A stretch of DNA of 64,000 nt from assembly GCF_000468035.1 (NCBI RefSeq), contig NZ_KI260535.1, forward strand, positions 102,806 to 166,805, in the 5' to 3' direction. The stretch comes from Selenomonas sp. oral taxon 892 str. F0426 (lineage in GTDB: Bacteria; Bacillota; Negativicutes; Selenomonadales; Selenomonadaceae). Numbering within the stretch: the stretch's first letter is position 1; every line of letters begins with the position of its first letter. Shown here piece by piece: positions 53,269 through 60,909 of this stretch. The notes beneath the pieces are model-generated. The model made no database searches and was not told the DNA's origin. It saw only the letters and a list, made by a program, of their open reading frames with translations. The position numbers and the translations under genes are program-made.

Positions 53269-53760
53269 TTATACATCCGCATCAAACATCGCTATTTCAC
53301 GACGTATGCCCGCATTCGGGCCTGCTACCGGCTGTGATTTTCCATAGGTATCATCAGCAACTGTGCCGGAGATGACATTGAGCTGGTAGTTCACAAACGC
53401 TGCACTTGTATTCAGCAGCTCCGCACAGCGCTGCAGGTCCTCCCGCAGCTCCTGTTGGCGTGCCGTGACAGAGCGCAGGACGCGCTCTACAGCAAGTCGT
53501 TCCGTTAGATTCGGTTCACGCGCAATGACCTCTGATAGGGCTCCGCTCTGCGCCGTCTCAAGGAACGCTGCCTGTTTGCGCCCCAATGTACGCACCTCCG
53601 AGAGGCTTCGCTCCGCATCAGGTATGACTTCCGCAAGTCCCCCGCCGGAGGCGCTGCGGCAAAGCGTATCTTTCAGCGCAGCAAAGCGAAGCGCTGCCTC
53701 CTCACAGGCCGCAAGCTGCGCCTTTAGGAGCACGAGCGCCTCGCGAGTCTCATTCGTCAT
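53269..53760 (-). CDS. FlgN-like flagellar chaperone, second copy
   Basis: A 163-residue helical protein of the FlgN type, with TREALVLLKAQLAACEEAALRFAALKDTL, a central coil and the end AAFVNYQLNVISGTVADDTYGKSQP. The end parallels the preceding gene (AVNRQLGKIGGAVVDPVYGN), so the two are paralogues. FlgN escorts FlgK and FlgL to the export gate; two copies may divide these partners. It follows the first copy by 6 bases and precedes flgK by 37. Confidence 0.7.
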   Translation of the reverse strand: MTNETREALVLLKAQLAACEEAALRFAALKDTLCRSASGGGLAEVIPDAERSLSEVRTLGRKQAAFLETAQSGALSEVIAREPNLTERLAVERVLRSVTARQQELREDLQRCAELLNTSAAFVNYQLNVISGTVADDTYGKSQPVAGPNAGIRREIAMFDADV

Positions 53761-53766
53761 CGCCCT

Positions 53767-54255
53767 TCACGCCTTATAGTCCAGATTTTTCTTGAGATGC
53801 CGCACCTGCTCGCCTCCCGTATTTCCATAGACGGGATCAACGACAGCACCGCCGATTTTACCGAGCTGCCGATTCACGGCAATGAGTGCGCCCTCGATGA
53901 GAAGGCTGTTTGCCTCGCTCATCTCCTTCGTCTCCTTGACGAGGATGCTGAGACGTCGGCTCGCCTCCAGGATGGATCGATGCACCGTCTCGCTCGGAGC
54001 AAGGAGTGCAAGTTCCTCCATGTTCGTATCGTGCGTTACGCCGGGCGTCGCCTTAGCGATCTCAGCCAGCTGGATCAGGCGCTGCTTTTCGAGCTCCTGA
54101 ACAGCCTTTGCGAGGAAATCCTCCTCAATCGTCAGCTTTTCGAGAGCCGCCATATCCAGTGCGACAAGCACACCGCGCTTTCTCTCCTGGATTGCACGGA
54201 TCTTCTCGTACTGCCGATAGAGTTCATCCAGCGTTGCCGCAAACGTATTCCACAT
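53767..54255 (-). CDS. flgN: FlgN-like flagellar chaperone, first copy
   Basis: A 162-residue helical protein. It shows FAATLDELYRQYEKIRAIQERKRGVLVALDMAALEKLT, FLAKAVQELEKQRLIQLAEIAKA and ILEASRRLSILVKETKEMSEANSLLIEGALIAVNRQL, the FlgN pattern. Located after flgM by 12 bases, the standard flgM-flgN-flgK order. Closest in pattern to the Firmicutes FlgN (YvyG). Confidence 0.78.
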   Translation of the reverse strand: MWNTFAATLDELYRQYEKIRAIQERKRGVLVALDMAALEKLTIEEDFLAKAVQELEKQRLIQLAEIAKATPGVTHDTNMEELALLAPSETVHRSILEASRRLSILVKETKEMSEANSLLIEGALIAVNRQLGKIGGAVVDPVYGNTGGEQVRHLKKNLDYKA

Positions 54256-54267
54256 GAGGGGCCCCTA

Positions 54268-54549
54268 TCAGTAACGCATCGCGAGCATCTTCGACGCAAT
54301 GTCCGAGGACGCAGGCGCATAGCTGCCGTCCTGTGCGTTTGCTCGGAGTGCATCCACGCGCTCCGCACGCACATCATCCATAGCACGCAGTTTCTGCAAA
54401 ATATCGCCAAAGTTCTGTGCCTCACCGGAGAGTTCCAGTGCATCAGGGCGCTGCACAGCACCCGCTGCATCCACGCGGCGGGCCCCTGCAGAAGCGCTCC
54501 CCGCATAGAGGCGGCTCACAGCCGAGATTGCATGATTGCTGATCAACAT
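54268..54549 (-). CDS. flgM: Anti-sigma-28 factor FlgM
   Basis: A 93-residue protein. N terminus MLISNHAISAVSRLYAG is polar, followed by the sigma-binding region RRVDAAGAVQRPDALELSGEAQNFGDILQKLRAMDDVRAERVDALRANAQDG... (in segments), where DALELS and RxERVxALR match the FlgM family. It holds the motility sigma factor inactive until the hook is complete. ATG 54549 preferred (GGTGGTG upstream) over a GTG four codons earlier. Confidence 0.85.
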   Translation of the reverse strand: MLISNHAISAVSRLYAGSASAGARRVDAAGAVQRPDALELSGEAQNFGDILQKLRAMDDVRAERVDALRANAQDGSYAPASSDIASKMLAMRY

Positions 54550-54603
54550 ATTATTCACCACCTATATTTGTCTCCGAAAATGGTCGGAGTCCTTTCACAT
54601 TCT

Positions 54604-54631
54604 TTATCGGAAAAAAAAGGCGCGTACTTAA
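54604..54631 (-). promoter_or_regulatory. Sigma-28-like promoter of flgM operon
   Basis: On the minus strand TCCGATAA (7 of 8 to GCCGATAA) lies at 54604-54611. A weak -35-like TTAAGTAC (5 of 8) is 12 bases upstream and lies inside the stem of the yvyF terminator. Confidence 0.45.
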
Positions 54632-54657
54632 GATTTTTTTCCTAAGTACGCGCCTTT
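54616..54657 (-). terminator. Terminator after yvyF
   Basis: 15-bp perfect stem AAAGGCGCGTACTTA / TAAGTACGCGCCTTT, 12-base loop, then TTTTTTTT on the minus strand. Confidence 0.85.
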
Positions 54658-54664
54658 GAATATT

Positions 54665-55084
54665 TTATTTGCCCGTGAGCGTCACATATCCACGCCGCCC
54701 GCTGGATCCGTCCGAAGTCGTACGCATCCCGGAGGCAGACTGCTTTGCAACAGCAGCCGTCAGCTCCTCGCGCATCTCCTTCTGACATTTATCGCAGTAC
54801 TGCCCCTTCTGGATCGGAGAACTGCACTTTTCGCAGGGATAGAAAAGGTCGATGTTGGACGAGAGGAAGCGCCCCTCTCGGATCATACGCCGAATCACCG
54901 GCTCCTGCACGCCCGTCGCTTCAACAATCTCCGGAATCTGGCTCTTCGGATTGTCGCGCACGTATTCGACGATCTGCTTCTCCCACTGCTCTTCCTTCTC
55001 ACGACAATCCACACAGATACGAGAATTGTTGATCGAGACAAATACCTTCCCGCAGCTTGAGCAGTTCTTCATCTTTCCTGCCAT
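54665..55084 (-). CDS. YvyF-type (TIGR03826) flagellar operon protein
   Basis: A 139-residue protein with two zinc-knuckle pairs: CSSCGKVF with CVDC near the N terminus and CEKCSSPIQKGQYCDKCQKEM later, joined by a helix-turn-helix-like middle (IVEYVRDNPKSQIPEIVEATGVQEPVIRRMIREGRF). It corresponds to the first gene of the Firmicutes flgM operon. Function is unproven; DNA or RNA binding is plausible. It has its own terminator, so flgM is independently promoted. Confidence 0.85.
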   Translation of the reverse strand: MAGKMKNCSSCGKVFVSINNSRICVDCREKEEQWEKQIVEYVRDNPKSQIPEIVEATGVQEPVIRRMIREGRFLSSNIDLFYPCEKCSSPIQKGQYCDKCQKEMREELTAAVAKQSASGMRTTSDGSSGRRGYVTLTGK

Positions 55085-55184
55085 TGATAAACTTCTCCTC
55101 TCGAACAGCGGATCGGTAAACGCATGATCCGAGTCTCTCTTTTTATTTCACTCTCTCGTATTCTACAACAGGATGCAGGAAAAA

Positions 55185-57296
55185 TCAAGACTGTGCACGC
55201 CGTGCGAAAATTCCGCCCTCTGGCGTCAGGATTCGGCAGCTGTTCAGCACCACGCCGAGCGTCGCCGTATTGTGAATCGCCGCTGCCGCAAGCGGGCTGA
55301 TCGAGCCGAGCGCACCGAGCAGCATCGCCGACGAGTTGATGAGTAGCGTCGCCTTGAAATTCTGGTGCACGAGGTGCATTGTCCGCTGTCCGATCCGCAG
55401 TGCATCCACAAGCCGTGTCGGATCCTCCGCATGAATCGTCACCGCCGAGGACTCCGCGGCAATGTCCGTCTGCCGTCCGCCGAGTGAGACGCCGACATCG
55501 GCAAATGCGAGCGCAGGCGCATCGTTGATGCCGTCGCCGACCATCATAACCGTACCACGCTGTTTGAGCTGGTTGACGTAGCGCGACTTGTCCTCGGGCA
55601 GGATCTCCGCATGATAGGAGTCCACATCCATCTCCCGCGCCACATCTGCCGCGACCGCCTTCGCATCCCCCGTCAGCATGACGATTTCATCCACGCCGCA
55701 GCGGCGCAGCTGGTTCAAGGTCTTCTTCATCTTCGGACGGATCGGATCCTCGATCCCAATGACGCCGATGAGCTTCGTATCACGCGCCACATAGAGCAGA
55801 TTCTTGCCCTGTACCGCAGCGATCAGATTCTCCTCGTCTGTGACACCGCTTTCCTTCAGGAAACGGCGGCTGCCGACGCGCACCGTACCGCCCGTATATC
55901 CTTCAAAGTCCGGCACCTCGGCGAGCATACCGCGCGCCACGATGGTCTTCGACGAGCGGTGCTGCGGTGTCTTCCACGCCTGCTCCTCCACGTATTTTTG
56001 AATCGCCACGGCAAGCGGATGCACGGAATGTTCCTCCGCCGATGCCGCGAGGAGAATCACTTCCTTCTCCGCAACATTCGCTGCCGTGCGGATGAACGTG
56101 ATCTCCGGCACGCCGACGGTCAGCGTCCCCGTCTTGTCCAGCACCAACGTATCCGTGCGCGCAAGCGCCTCGATGTAGTTGCCGCCCTTGACGAGAATGC
56201 CGCGTTTGGCTGCAGCTGCAATCGAAGCCGACATCGCCGTCGCGGTCGAGAGTTTCAGCCCGCAGGAAAAATCGATAAAGAGCAGGTTCAGCACCCGTCC
56301 CCAGTCGCGTGTCGCGCCGTAGACAATCGCCGCGCCAAGGAAGGACACAGGCACGAGATAGTTCGCCATCTGGTCGGCAAAGTTCTGTACGGGAGCGCGG
56401 CGCATCTGCGCCTCCTCGACGAGGTGAACAATGTGCGCAAGCGAGGTATCGCCGCCCACCTTCTCCACCGCGACAACGAGTTCGCCCGCCTCGACCACAC
56501 TGCCAGCATAGACCGGAGCACCCTCGTGCTTCATCGCGGGTGCAGATTCCCCTGTAATCGACGCCTGCGTCACCGCCGCGTCACCGCGCAGCACGCGCCC
56601 GTCAATCACAATCTTCTCACCCGCATGTACGGCAATCGTATCGCCGGGACGCACCTCCTCCACGGGCACCTTACGCTCGACCTCGCCCTCCGGCGTCATT
56701 TCCACGAGCCAGACATCTCGCTGCCCGAGTGAGAGCAGCCCCGAGATGTGCGTGCGTGCCTTCTCTGCCGCATAGCTCGTCAGCATCTCCGCACCGTTGC
56801 TGAGTGCGAGCAGCATGAGACTCGACTCCGGCTTGCCCGCAAGCACAGAGGCAATCACCGCCGTCGTCGTCAGCGTATCCGCATTCGGCTGACGATCCTT
56901 GATCAGACCGCCAATCCCCGTCTTGATGAAATTGCGCGAAATCGCTAGGACAAGCAGCGAGCGCAGCACCTTCACCGAGGCAAAGAGTTCGGGAGCGCCG
57001 CGCCGCAGGAGTTCCATCGCTGCAAAGCTCGCGAGCGAGATCACGGCATCGCGGCGGAACTCCGCGAGCTGCTCCGTCGGCGTCACCGTCTTTTCCGCCG
57101 CCTCACGCATGGCACGCTGCGCAGCTCCGAGAATGCGCGGCACGGGGATTGCTCCCTCGTGCCAGAGTTCAACATAGCCATCCCGTACGGATGCCGCTGT
57201 CACAGCGGGGAAGCGGCGCATCCGCGCAGCAAGGCGAAGTGCATCCGCACGCGGAAGATCGCCGGTCAAACGGATGCGCGTATGGATCAATTTCAT
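55185..57296 (-). CDS. P1B-type heavy-metal ATPase with unusual SCG motif
   Basis: A 703-residue metal pump. It has a degenerate N-terminal HMA-like region (residues 1-60), TGESAP (about 248), a membrane metal-site motif FSCGLKLSTATA (SCG about 344-346) in place of CPC/SPC, DKTGTLT (about 387-393), HP in EEHSVHPLAVAI, and MMVGDGINDAPALA. The SCG form is rare and its metal is not predictable, though Mn or Fe pumps include non-CPC forms. ATG 57296 overlaps the previous stop (ATGA). It ends a cluster whose other members are two HMA2-type proteins and a small membrane protein. Confidence 0.9.
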   Translation of the reverse strand: MKLIHTRIRLTGDLPRADALRLAARMRRFPAVTAASVRDGYVELWHEGAIPVPRILGAAQRAMREAAEKTVTPTEQLAEFRRDAVISLASFAAMELLRRGAPELFASVKVLRSLLVLAISRNFIKTGIGGLIKDRQPNADTLTTTAVIASVLAGKPESSLMLLALSNGAEMLTSYAAEKARTHISGLLSLGQRDVWLVEMTPEGEVERKVPVEEVRPGDTIAVHAGEKIVIDGRVLRGDAAVTQASITGESAPAMKHEGAPVYAGSVVEAGELVVAVEKVGGDTSLAHIVHLVEEAQMRRAPVQNFADQMANYLVPVSFLGAAIVYGATRDWGRVLNLLFIDFSCGLKLSTATAMSASIAAAAKRGILVKGGNYIEALARTDTLVLDKTGTLTVGVPEITFIRTAANVAEKEVILLAASAEEHSVHPLAVAIQKYVEEQAWKTPQHRSSKTIVARGMLAEVPDFEGYTGGTVRVGSRRFLKESGVTDEENLIAAVQGKNLLYVARDTKLIGVIGIEDPIRPKMKKTLNQLRRCGVDEIVMLTGDAKAVAADVAREMDVDSYHAEILPEDKSRYVNQLKQRGTVMMVGDGINDAPALAFADVGVSLGGRQTDIAAESSAVTIHAEDPTRLVDALRIGQRTMHLVHQNFKATLLINSSAMLLGALGSISPLAAAAIHNTATLGVVLNSCRILTPEGGIFARRAQS

Positions 57297-58177
57297 ACCT
57301 TCCACCCTCTCATCAGCGTCAGTGCCCACCAGAGCATCTGTGACCCCGACGGCGTATTGTTCGACAGCACCAGCTGACGAATCCCGCGCAGGACGAAGAT
57401 GCCCGCAACAACTGAACTCAGGTCGAGCGCACCGCCCGTATGCCGCTGGATCCAGCCGCTGAAATCATGCACCGAACGGCGCACGCTCTGCGCAAGCGTC
57501 GCAGGTGGAGGAGCCATACGCCCCTCCGCAAAGATCTCCTCCAGACCCTCCGCAAGCACAAGAATATGTGCCTCATCTGCAGGAGGGTAGGTGAGCAGAA
57601 TGCTGCCTGCAACCGCATTGGCACGCACCGTCGTCACAAACGGCAGACGAACGAGGCACTCCTCAAGTACCTCTGCGAACTCCTTCGTCAAATATGGCGT
57701 CCGATAGCGACGACGCCCCGGAGAGGCATGAACACAGGCAAAGGGCGGCTCCGTCGTCACCTGTGCCTGCGGCTGGAGAGGAGCAGAGGCAGATGCCTCC
57801 TCCTGAGAGGACTGCCTTCCCATCCGTCCGCCGCCCCCACCTGAGGAAAAGGGCTGTGCCCCCCCGGCGCGTCCCATCGTGCTGAAAAGACTTGTGAGCG
57901 GGGACGAGGCGCCCCCACGCCCGCCGCCAAGCAGCCCCGTTGACAGGAGAGAAGCGCCGCCCCCCATCCGACCCCCGCCAAGAAGCCCCGTGAGCGCCGC
58001 TCCCCCGAGTACAAGTCCGCCTGCGGCAGAGGAAAAGCCGGACGATGCAGAACGGCCGCGTCCACCGCCCGCTCCCTGCACGGAGGATTCATTTGTATGA
58101 CTGTCTGCAGAGCCAAGTGACTGCCGCAGCATATTCGCGATCGATGCGCCGAGCATGAGTCCCGAGACATAGTTCAT
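57293..58177 (-). CDS. Gly-rich HMA2-type protein
   Basis: A 294-residue protein with a first half very rich in Gly, Ser and Ala (VQGAGGGRGRSASSGFSSAAGG and LLGGGRMGGGASLL style repeats) that may span or line the membrane. The second half is an HMA2-like ferredoxin fold (LTKEFAEVLEECLVRLPFVTTVRANAVAGSILLTYPPADE) lacking the CxxC of classic metal-binding domains, then a C-terminal hydrophobic stretch (VVAGIFVLRGIRQLVLS). It overlaps both neighbours by 4 bases (ATGA each), so it is tightly coupled to the ATPase. Function unknown; a chaperone or accessory part of the pump is inferred. Confidence 0.75.
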   Translation of the reverse strand: MNYVSGLMLGASIANMLRQSLGSADSHTNESSVQGAGGGRGRSASSGFSSAAGGLVLGGAALTGLLGGGRMGGGASLLSTGLLGGGRGGASSPLTSLFSTMGRAGGAQPFSSGGGGGRMGRQSSQEEASASAPLQPQAQVTTEPPFACVHASPGRRRYRTPYLTKEFAEVLEECLVRLPFVTTVRANAVAGSILLTYPPADEAHILVLAEGLEEIFAEGRMAPPPATLAQSVRRSVHDFSGWIQRHTGGALDLSSVVAGIFVLRGIRQLVLSNNTPSGSQMLWWALTLMRGWKV

Positions 58178-58485
58178 GACGCCTTCCTCCTCGCATGGCT
58201 GCGCATATACTCCTCCACACGGCGCAGCTCCGAGTTCGCACGCAGCCGCTCCGGATCATACGTGATGAGAATTGAACCCGTCGCGATGTTCGTCTCCACG
58301 CGCTCGATCTCCGAGAGCGTCCCGAGATGCGCCTGCACCTGCCGCTCAAGATCCGCATTGTTCACAAGCTGCTTGCTGTAGAGGCGCACGCGCCCCGGCA
58401 TATAGGATGCGATGTCAGTCGTGCGGACAAACACATCCATCGCCGACTGCGGAATCGCATTCTTAATCGTATCAAAAATATTCAT
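58174..58485 (-). CDS. Small HMA2-type protein
   Basis: A 103-residue protein whose body is an HMA2-like fold: SYMPGRVRLYSKQLVNNADLERQVQAHLGTLSEIERVETNIATGSILITYDPE (in segments). No CxxC is present. N-terminal 25 residues may be a membrane-associated helix. It overlaps the Gly-rich gene by 4 bases and follows the small membrane gene after a terminator. Two HMA2 proteins in a row imply a multi-part metal carrier for the ATPase, which is inferred. Confidence 0.75.
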   Translation of the reverse strand: MNIFDTIKNAIPQSAMDVFVRTTDIASYMPGRVRLYSKQLVNNADLERQVQAHLGTLSEIERVETNIATGSILITYDPERLRANSELRRVEEYMRSHARRKAS

Positions 58486-58562
58486 AGGAAGCCTCTCTCC
58501 CCCTCTTTCTGCTTCGAAGGTTATTTATTCATACGCCGTAACGACGCTTCTTTTTTGAAAAA

Positions 58563-58596
58563 AGGGGCTGCGCGCGAACCCGCGCAGCAGCCCCCG
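58563..58596 (-). terminator. Hairpin between the small membrane gene and HMA2 genes
   Basis: GGGGCTG/CAGCCCC with an inner CGCG stem; minus-strand reading is followed by TTTTTT. Probably a partial terminator that lowers expression of the downstream ATPase genes. Confidence 0.75.
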
Positions 58597-58604
58597 TACA
58601 GATC

Positions 58605-58811
58605 TTACTGCTCAGCCGTCTGTGCAGACTGTGCTGCGATCAGATCCTCAAGCTCCTCCTTCTGGCGCTGAAGCTCTGCCAGTGAGAGATCTGCCTGCCC
58701 CGCCTCGAGCGCAGCAAGCTGCTGCGTGCGCTCCTGCATGAAGCGATAGCCAAAGATACCTGCTACCGCACCGACCGCAAGGCCAATCCAAAAATCTGTC
58801 TTCGAGAACAT
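58605..58811 (-). CDS. Small YtxH-like membrane protein
   Basis: A 68-residue protein with one transmembrane segment (FWIGLAVGAVAGIFGYRFM, residues 7-25) followed by a coiled coil (ALEAGQADLSLAELQRQKEELEDLIAAQ). Similar small YtxH-like proteins occur beside metal pumps in this phylum. A strong AGGAGGAA precedes the ATG. It appears to lead the metal ATPase cluster. Confidence 0.7.
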   Translation of the reverse strand: MFSKTDFWIGLAVGAVAGIFGYRFMQERTQQLAALEAGQADLSLAELQRQKEELEDLIAAQSAQTAEQ

Positions 58812-59151
58812 GATAATTCCTCCTCTGTTCTATTGCCCAAACGGGCTGTTTACATTGTAGCGCCTTGTGAGGATCGCCGCACGAAATCCAATCTTAGGAA
58901 AAGAAAAGCCACCCTATGGCAGCTTTGAAAGATTTCGCAGAGCGATGACAATTCCTGCGCCGTGAGAACAGCATTTATCCTGGAGTTCTCTCTGGAATCA
59001 TCTTGTCATTCTCATTATATGTGAGAATAACTGTAATGTCAATACGTTCAAGGTAATCAGGAATAACTATTGACATCATACTCATATAAATATCATTATC
59101 ACTGTGTATGATACTCTCAATTATCCCAATATTCCACGAAAGGGGTTCCTC
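58812..59151. other. Intergenic region upstream of yibE-type gene
   Basis: Contains a perfect inverted repeat ATTCTCA-TTATATG-TGAGAAT (59008-59028), a TTGACA (59070-59075) with a TATCAT 15 bases later, and TATCAT-N11-ATGATA (59091-59113). These suit a metal- or stress-responsive promoter. A minus-strand frame at 58975-59232 overlapping the yibE start appears spurious. Confidence 0.45.
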
Positions 59152-60288
59152 ATGAAAATTCATCCACAGCGCTTCGCGCGCTTTCTTGCACTCTGCATCG
59201 GACTCCCCGTCCTCCTCTATGTCTTCTTCCACCTGCCTGCGGGCGAGGATGGCGATCCACCGACGTTCAAAGCGGAAATTCTAAGCGTCTCAGAAAGCGA
59301 AAATGAGATTACAGCGTTCGCCCCAGGCGCAATGCAGTACGAAGTACGCATCCGCATCGACTCGGGCGAGGCAGCAGGAACAGAAACAACGATCACCCAT
59401 CGCACGCTGAACAATCCCGCCTTTGACATCCATCCCGCAGAGGGGGAAAACATCATCGTACGTACAGAGAACGACAGCTATGCCATTGTTGACTATGACC
59501 GACTGCCCGCTATGCTTTTCCTGCTCATCGGTTTTGCCGCACTGCTGATTCTCTTCGGCGGCATGACCGGTGCACGTGCACTCCTCGTCCTCCTCTTCGC
59601 CGTCCTTCTCATTGCAAAGGGCCTCATCTCACTCATCCTATTGGCCCCCTCCCACATTCTCCTCTGGACGCTCCTCATCGGCATGATCATCACACTCGCG
59701 ACGCAGCTCATTGTCAACGGATGCAACGTCAAATCCGCGGGCGCGATCATCGGAACGATCGGCGGCATTCTCGTTGCCTCCATTCTCGCCATCCTCGCCA
59801 TCCACTTCACCTACCTCACGGGTGTCAGCGAGGAGCAGGCGGGGATGCTCAAGGTGCTCTATCTCAAGGATGTCGACTTTCGCGAGCTGCTCTTTTCGGG
59901 CATTGTCCTCGGCGCACTCGGAGCCGTCATGGATGTCGCCGTCTCCATTGCCTCCGCACAGTACGAGATGAAACAACTCGCGCCGAAAACGAGATTTCAG
60001 GCACTCGTCACCTCGGGGCTCAACGTCGGACGCGATGTCATGGGTACGATGGCAAACACCCTCGTCCTTGCCTACATCGGCGGCGCACTCCCCCTCATCC
60101 TGCTCATCTGTGCACAGCCCGATATCTCCCTCGTACATGTCATGAACCTCAATATGATCGCGACAGAGGTCGTGCGCTCCCTCATCGGCAGTATTGGGCT
60201 TCTCTGCGCCATCCCCATCACCGCGTACGCCACAGCTTTCCTCATTACCATACACCCACGCCGACAAAAGAAAAAAGCGGAGGAATAA
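59152..60288 (+). CDS. YibE/F-family membrane protein
   Basis: A 378-residue inner-membrane protein. An N-terminal anchor (residues 10-27) precedes an extracytoplasmic beta domain (TFKAEILSVSESENEITAFAPG...GTETTITHRTLN), then about eight helices including FGGMTGARALLVLLFAVLLI, LIVNGCNVKSAGAIIGTIGGI and LGALGAVMDVAVSIASAQYEM. This is the YibE/F layout. The transported compound is unknown. ATG 59152 follows AAAGGGG; an upstream in-frame ATG at 59104 lacks an SD. Confidence 0.85.
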   Translation: MKIHPQRFARFLALCIGLPVLLYVFFHLPAGEDGDPPTFKAEILSVSESENEITAFAPGAMQYEVRIRIDSGEAAGTETTITHRTLNNPAFDIHPAEGENIIVRTENDSYAIVDYDRLPAMLFLLIGFAALLILFGGMTGARALLVLLFAVLLIAKGLISLILLAPSHILLWTLLIGMIITLATQLIVNGCNVKSAGAIIGTIGGILVASILAILAIHFTYLTGVSEEQAGMLKVLYLKDVDFRELLFSGIVLGALGAVMDVAVSIASAQYEMKQLAPKTRFQALVTSGLNVGRDVMGTMANTLVLAYIGGALPLILLICAQPDISLVHVMNLNMIATEVVRSLIGSIGLLCAIPITAYATAFLITIHPRRQKKKAEE

Positions 60289-60498
60289 CCTCCGCCCCAC
60301 ATCGCAGTCTATGTCTTAAAAATCCCCAGAAAAACCATCCGCACAGAAAGCCTCATCTCATCATTGGGCTGCGTCCCCTGTCCACCGCCCATCAGTGGCC
60401 GTATCGCATCCACCAGCGGTGTATCATCGTGGAACACTTTGGCGAGGACTCGATAGGAGTGCAGAAACGGATGTCCAGGGAGTGCGCGCAGCAGCAAG
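60289..60498. other. Region downstream of a decayed gene
   Basis: No intact gene. A minus-strand frame from 60309 (LLLRALPGHPFLHSYRVLAKVF...) appears to be residual coding sequence in a shifted frame. I cannot identify it. Confidence 0.4.
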
Positions 60499-60903
60499 TC
60501 AGGTGATGGCATTCGTTCCGCCAGGGTCAGTGGTGACAAGTACCACACCGATCGTCGCAACATCCCCCGTCTCGTGGCTGCTGAATCCCGTCGGTACGTT
60601 GTACCGATTGCGGATCTCTGGGATGAGCAGGAGGTTCGCATCCTCCACCGCCATGGGATAAGTACTGTTGCAGTGCAGCAGTTCGAACGGGCAGCCGTGG
60701 CGGCGGAACACGGCAACAGCCGCGTCTGCCTCCTCCCACGTACTCATCCCCGTAGAGATGAATGTATAGCGCCCCTCGCTGGCCATCTCCTCAAGAAGCT
60801 CCATATCGCCGTTGTGATTGATCCCGATCTCAACGATGAAAAAGACTTTCTTGGTATGCATCTCACTGTAATGTAAGCCGTACGACGACAATGCCTTCTG
60901 CAC
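60499..60903 (-). pseudogene. Decayed NeuB/SpsE-type (sialic-acid synthase-like) gene
   Basis: A fragment reads VFFIVEIGINHNGDMELL, the start of sialic-acid synthases, then jumps to EEMASEGRYTFISTGMSTWEEADAAVAVFRRHG, PFELLHCNSTYPM and GFSSHETGDVATIGVV, which are later segments. About 100 residues between the first and second segments are missing, and the C-terminal part including the SAF domain is absent. It lies 7 bases after the RpiR-type gene on the same strand. An internal deletion is the simplest explanation. Confidence 0.75.
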
Positions 60904-60909
60904 GTTCCC

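Noticed and set aside
58975..59232. 85-codon minus-strand frame upstream of yibE
   Set aside because: It overlaps the start of the conserved YibE/F gene and its promoter region and has no SD.
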